From Planctomycetota bacterium (lineage in GTDB: Bacteria > Planctomycetota > Phycisphaerae > Phycisphaerales > UBA1924): 64,000 bases of DNA. The notes beneath the pieces are model-generated. The model was given only the letters and a program-made list of their open reading frames with translations, searched no databases and had not been told where the DNA came from. Location of the stretch: NCBI GenBank assembly GCA_033763975.1, contig JANRJM010000018.1, forward strand, positions 62,001-126,000, written 5' to 3'. Made by a program: the position numbers and the translations under genes. Position 1 is the stretch's first letter; every line of letters starts with the position of its first letter. Positions 14,924 to 23,255 of the stretch are shown here, piece by piece.

Positions 14924-16165
14924 CTACCGCTTCGCGGGCTTCTTCTTGGGTCTGACCTCGGGCGTGCCGGGCATGATGAGCACGTCCTTGGCGGGGCGCC
15001 GGGGCGTGTGCGAGAGCTTGGGCCCGAAGCCCATGCGCAGCAGGATCTGGGGCCAGCCGGCCTCGGGCACCATGTGCTTGAAGTGCCCGCGCAGTTCCGC
15101 GACCTCGATGGGCTGGTTGAGGTACGACGCGGTGACGCCCGCGCCGGCGGCCCGCACGAGCACCGCCGCGAGCGCGCGCCCGGCGTTCACCCAGTCCGCG
15201 GGCGTATCGCGCGCGGTGCCCAGGCAGGCCAGCAGGGGCGAGTGCAGCAGGAGGTCTTCGTCGCGGGCGCCGCGGTTCTCGCCCAGGTCGAACGTGCGCA
15301 CGACCAGCGGCGCCACGAGCGAGGTCATCTCGTCCATGCCCTGCGCGTAGCCGGGGATGCCGTCGAGCGCGTGCGAGCGGTTGTGGTGCAGCCACATCGC
15401 CAGTTCACGGCGGAACGAGCGGTTGCCGAACTGCACGACGTCGGCCTCGTGCACCAGCTTCGCGACGCGGAAGCGCGTGGAAGCGTCGGTGATGGGGAAG
15501 AACGTCGCGTGCCGGGCGGCGGCGAGGGCCACCATCTCCTTCAGCGCCATCTCCGGGACCGGCGTGTCCTCGAAGGGCGTGCGCGTCGTGCGCCGGCGCA
15601 GCATCGCGTCGAACAGGCGCCGAGCGTCCGACGTCGCCTCGCGCTCCGCGCCCGTCCGCACCACCGCGAGCAGGTCGCGCTCGTCGGCGTGCGGGAGTTC
15701 GACGGTGTGCTCCACGCCGAAGCGGTGCAGCGCGATCGACAGGCACTCCACCGCGCAGCCGACGGAGATCGTGAGTTCGCGGTCGTTCGGGTCCGCGACG
15801 GGCAGCGCGCGCGTGCGATCGGCGTAGACGAACACCGCGTCGTCGTCGACGCGGAACTTCCACGGCTGGCTGTTGTGGCTCGAGGGCGCCAGCGTCGCGT
15901 ACGCCACGCAGAATCGCAGTTGCTCGCCCCGCGGGCCCGTCCGCGGGAAGCGGACGGGATCGGTGAACCACGGGCTGTCGGCGCCGAGAAAGTTCTGCAC
16001 GCCCGCGCCGCCGGGCGCCGCCTTGGTCGTCGGGGCGATCGCCCGCTTCTTCCCCGTGCCGCGCTCGGCGGACGTGCTGGTCGCCTGGCTGGCGAGCTTC
16101 TCGAGGTCGATGCGGCCCTTGCGTTTTTCCGGGAGTGGGGTGTCCTGCTGCTTGCGTCCGAACAT
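14924..16165 (-). CDS. nitroreductase-family protein
   Basis: A 413-residue protein of the flavin-dependent nitroreductase superfamily, closest in layout to the Acg-like group with two half-domains. Supporting motifs are APSSHNSQPWKF (about 104-115) and TLGVGC-like ISVGCAVECL. The first 60 residues are a basic, low-complexity extension beginning MFGRKQQ, and the last 20 are Lys/Pro-rich. The substrate is unknown. GGAGGAG lies 4 bases before the ATG. It converges on the RluA-family gene. Confidence 0.75.
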   Translation of the reverse strand: MFGRKQQDTPLPEKRKGRIDLEKLASQATSTSAERGTGKKRAIAPTTKAAPGGAGVQNFLGADSPWFTDPVRFPRTGPRGEQLRFCVAYATLAPSSHNSQPWKFRVDDDAVFVYADRTRALPVADPNDRELTISVGCAVECLSIALHRFGVEHTVELPHADERDLLAVVRTGAEREATSDARRLFDAMLRRRTTRTPFEDTPVPEMALKEMVALAAARHATFFPITDASTRFRVAKLVHEADVVQFGNRSFRRELAMWLHHNRSHALDGIPGYAQGMDEMTSLVAPLVVRTFDLGENRGARDEDLLLHSPLLACLGTARDTPADWVNAGRALAAVLVRAAGAGVTASYLNQPIEVAELRGHFKHMVPEAGWPQILLRMGFGPKLSHTPRRPAKDVLIMPGTPEVRPKKKPAKR

Positions 16166-16268
16166 CGGCTCCTCCGCGACGAAGCGCCGATGGTACAAGG
16201 CCCGCGCGGACGTGTCTGTCCGAACGGGCCTGTACATCGCCGTCTGTATGTCAAGATCGCGCGAGGAT

Positions 16269-17123
16269 TCAGATCTCTTCGCCCGGGCCGCCCCGAGAGG
16301 GCATCGGGCGCGGGCCCTGTCCACGCCCGCGCGGGGGCTGGCCGCGGCCGCGGGGCGCGTCGAAGTCGTGCGGGGCGTCCTGGGGACCGCCCGAACCGCG
16401 GGGTCCGAACTCGCCGCGGGGCGCGCGATCGTCCGGACGGTGCGTGCGCGCCTCGGGGAAGTGCGGCCCGCGTCGCGCGTCGGGTCCGTCGCCGCGCCCG
16501 CGGGGCGCGTCGAAGTGCGGCGGCATCGGGCGCTGCGGCGGGCCGGCGCGATCGCCTTCACGCCCGCGGGGCGGCCCGCCCAATCCGGGCTCCATTCCGC
16601 GGCCGCCCATGCCGCGGCGATCCATGGCAGGGCGGTCCATGTCGCGCGGGCCGTGCTGTGCGCGCCCGCCCTGTCCGTCACGCGGCGGGGCGAAGTCGTT
16701 TCGCCCGCCGCGCCCCGGCCGCGGCCCGTCCCCTTGCGGGCCGCGACCGCCGGGCGCCATCTTCTCGCCCTGACGGCGGCGTTCTCCGCCGCGTGCGTTC
16801 GGACCATCCTGACGTTGTGCGTCCGGGCCCGCGTGCCGCGGCCCGCGACGCTCCTTCTGCCCGCGATCCATCTGCTTCCCGCCCATCTGCCCGCGTTCGG
16901 GCCTGCCTCGATCGGCCTCGCGCCGCTGCGGCCCGCGCTCGCGATCGGGCCCGCGTTCACGACCCGGCCCGCGCTCGCGATCCGGTCCGCGCTCGCGATC
17001 CGGGGCCTGCTCTTCCATCGGGGGCTGCTCGCCGAGTTCGGGCTGGGCCCACGCGGGCGCGCCGAAGACGCCGATGATGCCCAGCAAACCGCCGATGACG
17101 TTCCATGCTCGATTCCGCGCCAT
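16269..17123 (-). CDS. exported Arg/Gly/Pro/Asp-rich low-complexity protein
   Basis: A 284-residue protein with a clear signal peptide (cleavage near PAWAQ, residue 26) followed entirely by disordered sequence. It contains DRERGP/GRERGP tandem units (about 42-65), many GRG, RGG and DAPRGRG elements, and almost no hydrophobic or aromatic residues. Such a composition suggests binding to acidic polymers (nucleic acid, polysaccharide, lipid headgroups) outside the cytoplasm, but this is inference. GGAG lies 8 bases before the ATG. Codon bias alone does not make the reading frame: the signal peptide and ribosome site support it. Confidence 0.65.
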   Translation of the reverse strand: MARNRAWNVIGGLLGIIGVFGAPAWAQPELGEQPPMEEQAPDRERGPDRERGPGRERGPDRERGPQRREADRGRPERGQMGGKQMDRGQKERRGPRHAGPDAQRQDGPNARGGERRRQGEKMAPGGRGPQGDGPRPGRGGRNDFAPPRDGQGGRAQHGPRDMDRPAMDRRGMGGRGMEPGLGGPPRGREGDRAGPPQRPMPPHFDAPRGRGDGPDARRGPHFPEARTHRPDDRAPRGEFGPRGSGGPQDAPHDFDAPRGRGQPPRGRGQGPRPMPSRGGPGEEI

Positions 17124-17276
17124 GCGTTTACTCCACGCCGACGAGCATTACCCCCTCGCGGCGACGGGCATAACGCCCGGGAACGGGCGGCATTGCCGAA
17201 CGGGCTCGGGGGCGTTCCGGCGGACCTCGCCGGCGTCACCCCGGCACTCTGGCACCCCGGCACACGGAGTCGCGCG

Positions 17277-18092
17277 TTACAGCACCTCGCGGGCGCGCCG
17301 GATGATGTCGGCTTCGTCGCTCCGCGCGTAGACGCGGCTGGATTCCACCCAGCCGACGACCTGGTACGAGCCGCGGGCCACCAGCGCGTCGAGCGCGGGG
17401 TTGTTGCCGAAGGTGCTGTCCTCGATGAGCATCAGGCGCGGGCGCCAGCGGGCGAGGTCGAAGCCCGCGAGCAGTTCGAGCTCCGCGCCCTCCACGTCGA
17501 TCGTCACGAGGTCGATCGGCCGGTTGTGCCCTTCCAGCAGACGGTCGAGCGTCGTCACCGGCACGCGGACCGAGACCTTGCGGACGTTCGCGGCGTGCAC
17601 CTGCTCGACGTGGTGCCCCTGGCTCAGGCCCTCGGCGTACGAGAGCATCCCGCCGTACTCGTCCTCGAGCACGTGGAACGTCGCCTCGGCGGGGGCGGTG
17701 GGGCCGGCGAGCGCGCTGTGCACGACGCGCGAGTGCGGGCGGTTCGCGCGGCAGGCCTCCGCGCGGGCGGGCGTGGGCTCGACGAGCAGGCCCGTCCAGC
17801 CCATGGCCTCGAGGGCGTAGGTGGTGGAGTAGGACACGCCGTCGAACGCGCCGACCTCGATGAAGAACCCCGACAGGGGCTTGCCGAGCAGCTCCCAGGA
17901 GGTGATGTCCTCGCCGAACTGCGACTTGAAGTCGAGGGCGAGGTGGGGCGTCTGGCCGGCGCGCGCGAGGCGGTCGAGCGCGTCGAGCCGGGCGACGGTG
18001 CGCCGCACGCCGAGGAACTGGCGCCACACCTGGAGCAGCCCGCCGTGCACCTGGTTGAGCCGGGCGTCGAGTTGGGCGAGATGGTCGTTCAT
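17277..18092 (-). CDS. FkbM-family methyltransferase
   Basis: A 271-residue SAM-dependent O-methyltransferase of the FkbM family. The core begins near residue 58 with SQFGEDI, followed by GFFIEVGAFDGVSYSTTYAL (the SAM loop), LLVEPTPARAEAC, and IDLVTIDVEGAELELLAGF. The first 50 residues are helical and may mediate oligomerisation. FkbM enzymes modify small molecules, glycans or lipids; no sugar-pathway genes are adjacent. It begins four bases after the serS stop, so it is probably co-transcribed with serS. Confidence 0.85.
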   Translation of the reverse strand: MNDHLAQLDARLNQVHGGLLQVWRQFLGVRRTVARLDALDRLARAGQTPHLALDFKSQFGEDITSWELLGKPLSGFFIEVGAFDGVSYSTTYALEAMGWTGLLVEPTPARAEACRANRPHSRVVHSALAGPTAPAEATFHVLEDEYGGMLSYAEGLSQGHHVEQVHAANVRKVSVRVPVTTLDRLLEGHNRPIDLVTIDVEGAELELLAGFDLARWRPRLMLIEDSTFGNNPALDALVARGSYQVVGWVESSRVYARSDEADIIRRAREVL

Positions 18093-18096
18093 CGCG

Positions 18097-19527
18097 TCAC
18101 CCGATGCGCTCGCGTCCGCCCATGTACGGGCGCAGGGGGGCGGGGATGCGCACGCTCCCGTCGGGCTGCTGGTGGATCTCCAGCAGCGGGATCAGGATGC
18201 GCGGGGACGCGAGCACCGTGTTGTTGAGCGAGTGGCAGAAGAACGTCTCGCCCTTGCCCGCGGCGCCGCCCGGGCGATAGCGCATGTTCAGACGTCGGCA
18301 CTGGAAGTCGTACAGGCGGCTTGCCGAGTGCGTCTCGCCGAACGCGCCCGTCGGCACGCCGTCGATCCCGGCTTCGCCCCGCCCGGGCATCCAGCACTCG
18401 ATGTCGATCATGTCGGCGTTCTTGACGCCCAGGTCGCCCGTGCAGCATTGCAGCAGGCGGTGGGGGAGCTCGAGCGACTTCAAGAGCGCCTCGACGTAGC
18501 GGATCATCGCGCGGTGCCAGTCGCGGCTTTCGCTCTCGCTGGAGCGCGAGATCACCACCTGCTCGACCTTGTCGAACTGGTGGATGCGGTACAGCCCGGC
18601 GGTGTCCTTGCCCGCCGCCCCGGCCTCGCGCCGGTAGCAGGTGGAGACCGTGACGTACTTCAGCGGGAGGGCCGCCTCGTCGAGGATCTCGTCGGCGTGC
18701 AGGCCCATGAGCCCGACCTCGCCGGTGCCCGTGAGGTACAGGTCGTACCCGCCGCCCCGCGTGCTCTCGGGGATGTGGTACGCCTGCTCGCGTCCAGCGG
18801 GGAAGAACCCCGTGCCGATCATCGTCTCTTCGCGCACCACCGTCGGCACGCTGATGGGCGTGAAGCCATGGTGCTCGGTCATGAAGTCCACCGCGTAGCG
18901 GAGGACGGCCTGGTGCAGGCGCATCCCGTCGCCGGTCAGGATGTACGAGCGCGAGCCCGCGATCTTCACGCCGCGCTCAAAGTCGCACAGGCGCAGGTCG
19001 CGCACGAGATCCATGTGCCCCTTGGGCCTGAACCCCTTGTTCGCCTCGAAGGTCTTTCCCGGGTCGAAGCCCTGCGGGAGCAGGTCGCTGGGCGGGGCGG
19101 CCCAGCGGCGCAGTTCGACGTTGTCGTCGCTCGAGGTTCCCACCGGCACGTCCGCGTCGGGCGGGAGGGGCACCTGGAGCAGCAGCGCGTGCAGTTCCGG
19201 ATCGATGCGCGCTACCTCGGCCTCGATCGCCTGCAGCGTCGCCTTCAGTTCCGTCGGCTTGGCGCTCAGCGCGTCGATCTCGCGCTGCAGGGCGGCGGCC
19301 TCCTCGGGCGGCTTGGACTTGAGCTGCCCCTTGAGCTTGCCGATCTGCGGGCCGACCTCCTTGGCCAGCCGGTTCTGCTCGGCCCGCAGCCGGTCGCTCT
19401 CCCCCTGCAACTGGCGGCGCTGGGCGTCGAGCGCCACGAGCCGTTCGATGTCGACGTGGACGCCCTTGGCCTTGGCCCCGAGGGCGAAGTGGGCGGGGTT
19501 CTCGCGCAGGGCCTTCAGGTCGATCAT
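18097..19527 (-). CDS. serS: seryl-tRNA synthetase
   Basis: A 476-residue class II aminoacyl-tRNA synthetase that charges tRNA-Ser. The N-terminal MIDLKALRENP and the long coiled-coil arm (about 30-110) are typical, as are the class II motifs around PTVVREETMIGTGFFP, TCYRREAGAAGKDT (motif 2) and the C-terminal catalytic part. At 476 residues it is about 45 longer than the E. coli enzyme. The start ATG has no ribosome site but a TACACT element lies 8 bases before it. Confidence 0.95.
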   Translation of the reverse strand: MIDLKALRENPAHFALGAKAKGVHVDIERLVALDAQRRQLQGESDRLRAEQNRLAKEVGPQIGKLKGQLKSKPPEEAAALQREIDALSAKPTELKATLQAIEAEVARIDPELHALLLQVPLPPDADVPVGTSSDDNVELRRWAAPPSDLLPQGFDPGKTFEANKGFRPKGHMDLVRDLRLCDFERGVKIAGSRSYILTGDGMRLHQAVLRYAVDFMTEHHGFTPISVPTVVREETMIGTGFFPAGREQAYHIPESTRGGGYDLYLTGTGEVGLMGLHADEILDEAALPLKYVTVSTCYRREAGAAGKDTAGLYRIHQFDKVEQVVISRSSESESRDWHRAMIRYVEALLKSLELPHRLLQCCTGDLGVKNADMIDIECWMPGRGEAGIDGVPTGAFGETHSASRLYDFQCRRLNMRYRPGGAAGKGETFFCHSLNNTVLASPRILIPLLEIHQQPDGSVRIPAPLRPYMGGRERIG

Positions 19528-19535
19528 GGGGCGTC

Positions 19536-19541
19536 AGTGTA
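19536..19541 (-). promoter_or_regulatory. -10 element, leaderless-type, for serS
   Basis: TACACT on the minus strand lies 8 bases before the serS ATG at 19527. Confidence 0.45.
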
Positions 19542-19594
19542 GGAAACCGGGGGCGCCGCGCCCCGCCGGCTGCATCCAGCCCCGACGCGTCCGG

Positions 19595-19600
19595 TACCAT
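19595..19600 (+). promoter_or_regulatory. -10 element, leaderless-type, for the GspE gene
   Basis: TACCAT lies 8 bases before the ATG at 19609, divergent from the serS element. Confidence 0.45.
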
Positions 19601-19608
19601 GGGCTCTT

Positions 19609-21288
19609 ATGCCGGAGTTCAAGCTCACCCCCATCCGCGGATCGGCGAAGCCCGTGACGCTCAGCGGCGGGCGCGTCGTGATCGGTCGCAGCCCCGACTG
19701 CGCGGTGCCCATCATCGACGAGCGCGCGAGCCGCCAGCACTGCGTCCTCCAGCCCGACGGCAAGGGCGGGTGGGTCGTGCGCGACCTGGGCTCGCGCAAT
19801 GGCACGAAGCTGAACGAGGTCAAGATCACCGAGTCGCCGATTTCGCCCGGCGACGTCCTGAAGGTCGGGTCGCACGAGTTCCTGGTGGAGCGGGAGCGCG
19901 CGGCGGGGGCCTCGCCCGACGAAACGGACGCGGAAGGGGCGTTCCACGTCGGGGCGGCGTTGCGCGAGCTGCCGGCGGAGGTGGCAAACGCCTCGCCGGT
20001 GCAGAGCCGCGAGATCGGGTGGATGTTCGAGTTATCGGAGCTGATCCAGGCCGTCCCGCCCAAGGACACGGACCCCGAGACGGTGCGGGTGATCGACGCG
20101 AACGGGCGTCCGACGGACGTGCTGCTGGGGCAGAGCGACGGGCCCAACGCGCTGCGCCTGCTGATCCAGTTGGCGAGCAAAGCGCGGGCGACGGACGTGC
20201 ACATCGAGCCCAAGGCCGAGGCCGGGCACGTGCGGATGCGCGTGGACGGCGACATGGTGCACATCGTGGACCTGCCCAAGCGGGTGGCGGAGCTGGTGTT
20301 CGGCGTGATCAAGGCGGCGTGCCACATGATGGTCGCGGGGCGCGACGCGATGCAGGACGGGCACTTCTCGGTGGTCTTCCCCGACCGGCGGGTGGAGTAC
20401 CGCGTGTCGTTCACCCCGACGGTGCAGGGGCAGAAGCTGGTGCTCCGCGTGCTCGATCAGAAGTGGCAGCCCACGAGCATGAGCGACCTGGGCCTGCTGC
20501 CCTACATGTTCGACCGCGTGCAGCGTCTGTGCCAGCAGGAGAGCGGGATGCTCATGGCCTGCGGCCCGACCGGCAGCGGGAAGACGACGACGCTCTACAA
20601 CGCGATCCGGACGATCGACCGGACAAGCCGCAACGTCGTGACGATCGAGGACCCGGTCGAGTACCAGTTGGACAACGTGACGCAGATCCCCGTGGACGAG
20701 GCGAAGGGGAACACGTTCGGGGGGCTGCTGCGGAGCGTGCTGCGCCAGGACCCGGACGTGATCCTGGTGGGCGAGGTGCGCGACGACGAGACGGCGCGGA
20801 CGGCGATGCAGGCCGCCCTGACCGGGCACCTGGTCTTCTCGAGCGTGCACGCGAAGGAATCGATCTCGGCGGTGTTCCGCCTGCTGGACCTCAAGGTCGA
20901 GCCGTACCTGGTGGCGAACTCGCTGGACCTGATCGTGGCGCAGCGCCTGGTGCGGGTGCTGTGCGACAACTGCAAGCGCGAGACGCCGGTGCTGCCGGGG
21001 CAGTCGTCGCGCCTGGGCAAGTGGCTGGGCGGGAAGAACTACATCTACCACGCCGTCGGGTGCGCGCGGTGCCTGCGCACGGGGTACCGCGGGCGGCGGG
21101 CGCTGTTCGAGCTGCTGGACTTCACCGACGAGCTGCGCGACATCGTGCTGGGCGAGCCGAGCATCGGCGCGATGAAGAAGGTGATCGACTCGGGGCACTT
21201 CACCACGCTCGCGCAGTTCGGCTGGCGGATGGTCGCGGAGGGCGCGACGAGCCTGGACGAGGTCGATCGCGTCGCGGGGCTGGGGTGA
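19609..21288 (+). CDS. gspE: FHA-domain GspE/PilB-type secretion ATPase
   Basis: A 559-residue traffic ATPase that powers type II secretion or pilus assembly. Residues 1-100 form an FHA domain (GRS at 26-28, SRQH at 41-44, NG at 64-65), a phosphothreonine-binding module that stands where the usual N-terminal domain is expected. The ATPase core has Walker A GPTGSGKTT (319-327), the Asp box EDPVEYQLDNV, Walker B with the following His box (DPDVILVGEVRDDETA, HLVFSSVHA), and the tetracysteine zinc motif C452/C455...C485/C488. The FHA fusion suggests control by Ser/Thr kinases, which are abundant in planctomycetes. Confidence 0.9.
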   Translation: MPEFKLTPIRGSAKPVTLSGGRVVIGRSPDCAVPIIDERASRQHCVLQPDGKGGWVVRDLGSRNGTKLNEVKITESPISPGDVLKVGSHEFLVERERAAGASPDETDAEGAFHVGAALRELPAEVANASPVQSREIGWMFELSELIQAVPPKDTDPETVRVIDANGRPTDVLLGQSDGPNALRLLIQLASKARATDVHIEPKAEAGHVRMRVDGDMVHIVDLPKRVAELVFGVIKAACHMMVAGRDAMQDGHFSVVFPDRRVEYRVSFTPTVQGQKLVLRVLDQKWQPTSMSDLGLLPYMFDRVQRLCQQESGMLMACGPTGSGKTTTLYNAIRTIDRTSRNVVTIEDPVEYQLDNVTQIPVDEAKGNTFGGLLRSVLRQDPDVILVGEVRDDETARTAMQAALTGHLVFSSVHAKESISAVFRLLDLKVEPYLVANSLDLIVAQRLVRVLCDNCKRETPVLPGQSSRLGKWLGGKNYIYHAVGCARCLRTGYRGRRALFELLDFTDELRDIVLGEPSIGAMKKVIDSGHFTTLAQFGWRMVAEGATSLDEVDRVAGLG

Positions 21289-21291
21289 AGA

Positions 21292-22128
21292 TCACGCGCG
21301 GGTCGGGGCGTCGCCGGGCGGGATAGGCGGCACGGCCCGCCACGCCGGGAATGCGTCGCGCCACGCGCGCAGGCGGGCGGCGTCGATCGGCACGCTCAGC
21401 ACGCCCGCGCGGTCGCCGAGCTCGCCCAGCACCTCGCCGGTGGGGTCGATGGCGATGGAGCCCCCGGCGTACTCCCAGCCGGCGCTGGGCGCGTGCGCGG
21501 GATCTTTGCCGACGCGATTCACGCCCAGCACGAACGCCTGGTTCTCGATCGCGCGCGCGAGCAGCAGCGCCCGCCAGTGGTGCGCGCGCTGGCGGGGCCA
21601 GCAGGCGCCGATCGCGTACAGCTCGGCCCCGCGCGCCAGCCCGGCGCGGAAGAGCTCCGGGAACCGCAGGTCGTAGCAGATCGCCGGGCAGACGCGCAGC
21701 CCCGCGGCCTCCCACCCGTACGTCACGATCGCGCCTCCGGGTTCGAGGTGGGCCGCCTCGTTGGGAAAGAGATGAACTTTGGCGTATTCGGCCAGATGCG
21801 TCGCATGGGGTTCTGCGGGCCCGAGCGCGCTCATGACGTTCCTGGCGGCGCACCGCCGGCAGGGCGCGCTCGTCCGTCCGCCCTGGACGGTTGCATGAAA
21901 CTCCTGGGCCAGTTCACCGAGAAACCCCAGCGTCCGGGCGTCGACGTCGGCCGTCGCCTCGGTGCTGAAGGAAAACCCGGTATCGAACATCTCTCCGAGG
22001 AGTATGAAATCACCCCGCGCGACCCGGGCGTCGTCGAGCAGCGTACGAACCTGCTCCATGTTCGCCTCGTGGTCCTCCCACGCGGTGTCCAACTGCACGA
22101 GGTGGGCCCTGGGAAGCGCGGAGGTCAT
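21292..22128 (-). CDS. carbon-nitrogen hydrolase (nitrilase superfamily, omega-amidase/YafV-like)
   Basis: A 278-residue hydrolase with the nitrilase catalytic triad: Glu46 in LLGEMFDTGF, Lys117 in EYAKVHLFP and Cys151 in PAICYDLRFPELF. The last two motifs are close to those of omega-amidases, which hydrolyse alpha-ketoglutaramate or deaminated glutathione, so a metabolite-repair role is likely but not certain. It converges on gspE with three bases between the stops. Confidence 0.82.
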   Translation of the reverse strand: MTSALPRAHLVQLDTAWEDHEANMEQVRTLLDDARVARGDFILLGEMFDTGFSFSTEATADVDARTLGFLGELAQEFHATVQGGRTSAPCRRCAARNVMSALGPAEPHATHLAEYAKVHLFPNEAAHLEPGGAIVTYGWEAAGLRVCPAICYDLRFPELFRAGLARGAELYAIGACWPRQRAHHWRALLLARAIENQAFVLGVNRVGKDPAHAPSAGWEYAGGSIAIDPTGEVLGELGDRAGVLSVPIDAARLRAWRDAFPAWRAVPPIPPGDAPTRA

Positions 22129-22136
22129 CGGATTTC

Positions 22137-22142
22137 ACGGTA
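22137..22142 (-). promoter_or_regulatory. -10 element, leaderless-type, for the nitrilase gene
   Basis: TACCGT on the minus strand lies 8 bases before the ATG at 22128. Confidence 0.4.
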
Positions 22143-22170
22143 GGACCGAGCGCTGACCGAAGGGACCGGC

Positions 22171-22830
22171 ATGATCTGCGAACTGCAACCGGCGGAGGCT
22201 TTCGACGTGCACGACGGACCCGCGAACGTGCCGAGCGTGCTGCTGGCGAGCCGCTCTCCCCGGCGGCGTGAACTCCTGGAACGCGCGGGTGTTGCGCATG
22301 TCTCCGAACACCCCGGGTTCGACGACGCGATCCTGCAGCCGGGCAACGTCTCGCCCGATGAATGGGTGATGGCGTTGGCGTACCTGAAAGCCTGGGCCCG
22401 CGCGCTCGAGGCGCCCGCGGGGCGCGTCGTGATCGGGGCCGACACCACGTGCCTGGTCGACGGGCGCCTCATCGGCACGCCCACCTGCGGGGACGAGGCT
22501 CGCCGCATCATCCAGTCGTTCGTCGGGCGTGCGCACGAGGTCATCACCGGCGTGGCGCTGGTCGAGAGCGGGACGGGGCGCCGGCGCCTGTTCGCCGAGC
22601 GGGCCGAGGTGCGGTTCGGCGCGCTCGCCGACGACGAGGTCGACCGGTACGTCGCGTCGGGCGGCTGGGCGGGCAAGGCGGGGGCGTACAACCTGTCGGA
22701 GCGGCTCGACGCGGGCTGGCCGATCGAGTTCGACGGGGACGACTCGACGATCATGGGCCTGCCCATGCCGCGCCTGCGCGAGGAACTCGCGCAGTTCTGC
22801 GGCGCGGGCGGGCGGGGGACCGCGGCGTGA
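22171..22830 (+). CDS. maf: Maf-family nucleoside triphosphate pyrophosphatase
   Basis: A 219-residue housecleaning enzyme that hydrolyses non-canonical or excess nucleoside triphosphates. Motifs are LLASRSPRRRELL (22-36), the catalytic IGADTTCLVDG, and GWAGKAGAYNL near the C-terminus. The N-terminus carries about 20 extra residues before the core. The ATG has a GAAGGGA ribosome site. Its stop overlaps the GTG of the next gene (GTGA). Confidence 0.9.
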   Translation: MICELQPAEAFDVHDGPANVPSVLLASRSPRRRELLERAGVAHVSEHPGFDDAILQPGNVSPDEWVMALAYLKAWARALEAPAGRVVIGADTTCLVDGRLIGTPTCGDEARRIIQSFVGRAHEVITGVALVESGTGRRRLFAERAEVRFGALADDEVDRYVASGGWAGKAGAYNLSERLDAGWPIEFDGDDSTIMGLPMPRLREELAQFCGAGGRGTAA

Positions 22831-23255
22831 CGGATCTGCCGGGCATGCTGGTGCCGCTGGGGCAGGGGCCGGTCGCGCACGCGTTCCTCGTGCTGCCGAT
22901 CATGGGGCTGTCGCTGATCATCGTGGCGGCGCACGCGTTGTCGCTGGCGAAGGCGGAGATGCCCGCGAGCCGCCGGCGGATCCGCCTGGCGAGCGCGATG
23001 GTGATGATGCTCATGCTGCCGATCGGCTCGTACGCGCTGTCGCTGGCCGACCCGGTGCGCGACCAGCGAGCGTTCGTGCTGGCGTGGATGCTGACGACGG
23101 GGCTGGTGGTGATGCTGCTGGCGCTGGCGGGGCTGGACCTGCTGAACACCTGGCGTCTGCACCGGCGCGACCTGCGGACCCTGCGGCGGACGCTGCGCGA
23201 ATCGCTGCGCGACGCCCGCGACGAGGCCGCCTCGCGTACGCTGCCGGGCCGATGA
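22827..23255 (+). CDS. small membrane protein, three predicted helices
   Basis: A 142-residue protein with hydrophobic segments near 20-40, 55-72 and 85-107, followed by a basic, helical cytoplasmic tail (RRDLRTLRRTLRESLRDARD). No family is recognised. The GTG overlaps the maf stop and its own stop overlaps the lpxK start (ATGA), so all three are translationally coupled. The context suggests a role in envelope biogenesis, which is inference only. Confidence 0.75.
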   Translation: MTDLPGMLVPLGQGPVAHAFLVLPIMGLSLIIVAAHALSLAKAEMPASRRRIRLASAMVMMLMLPIGSYALSLADPVRDQRAFVLAWMLTTGLVVMLLALAGLDLLNTWRLHRRDLRTLRRTLRESLRDARDEAASRTLPGR

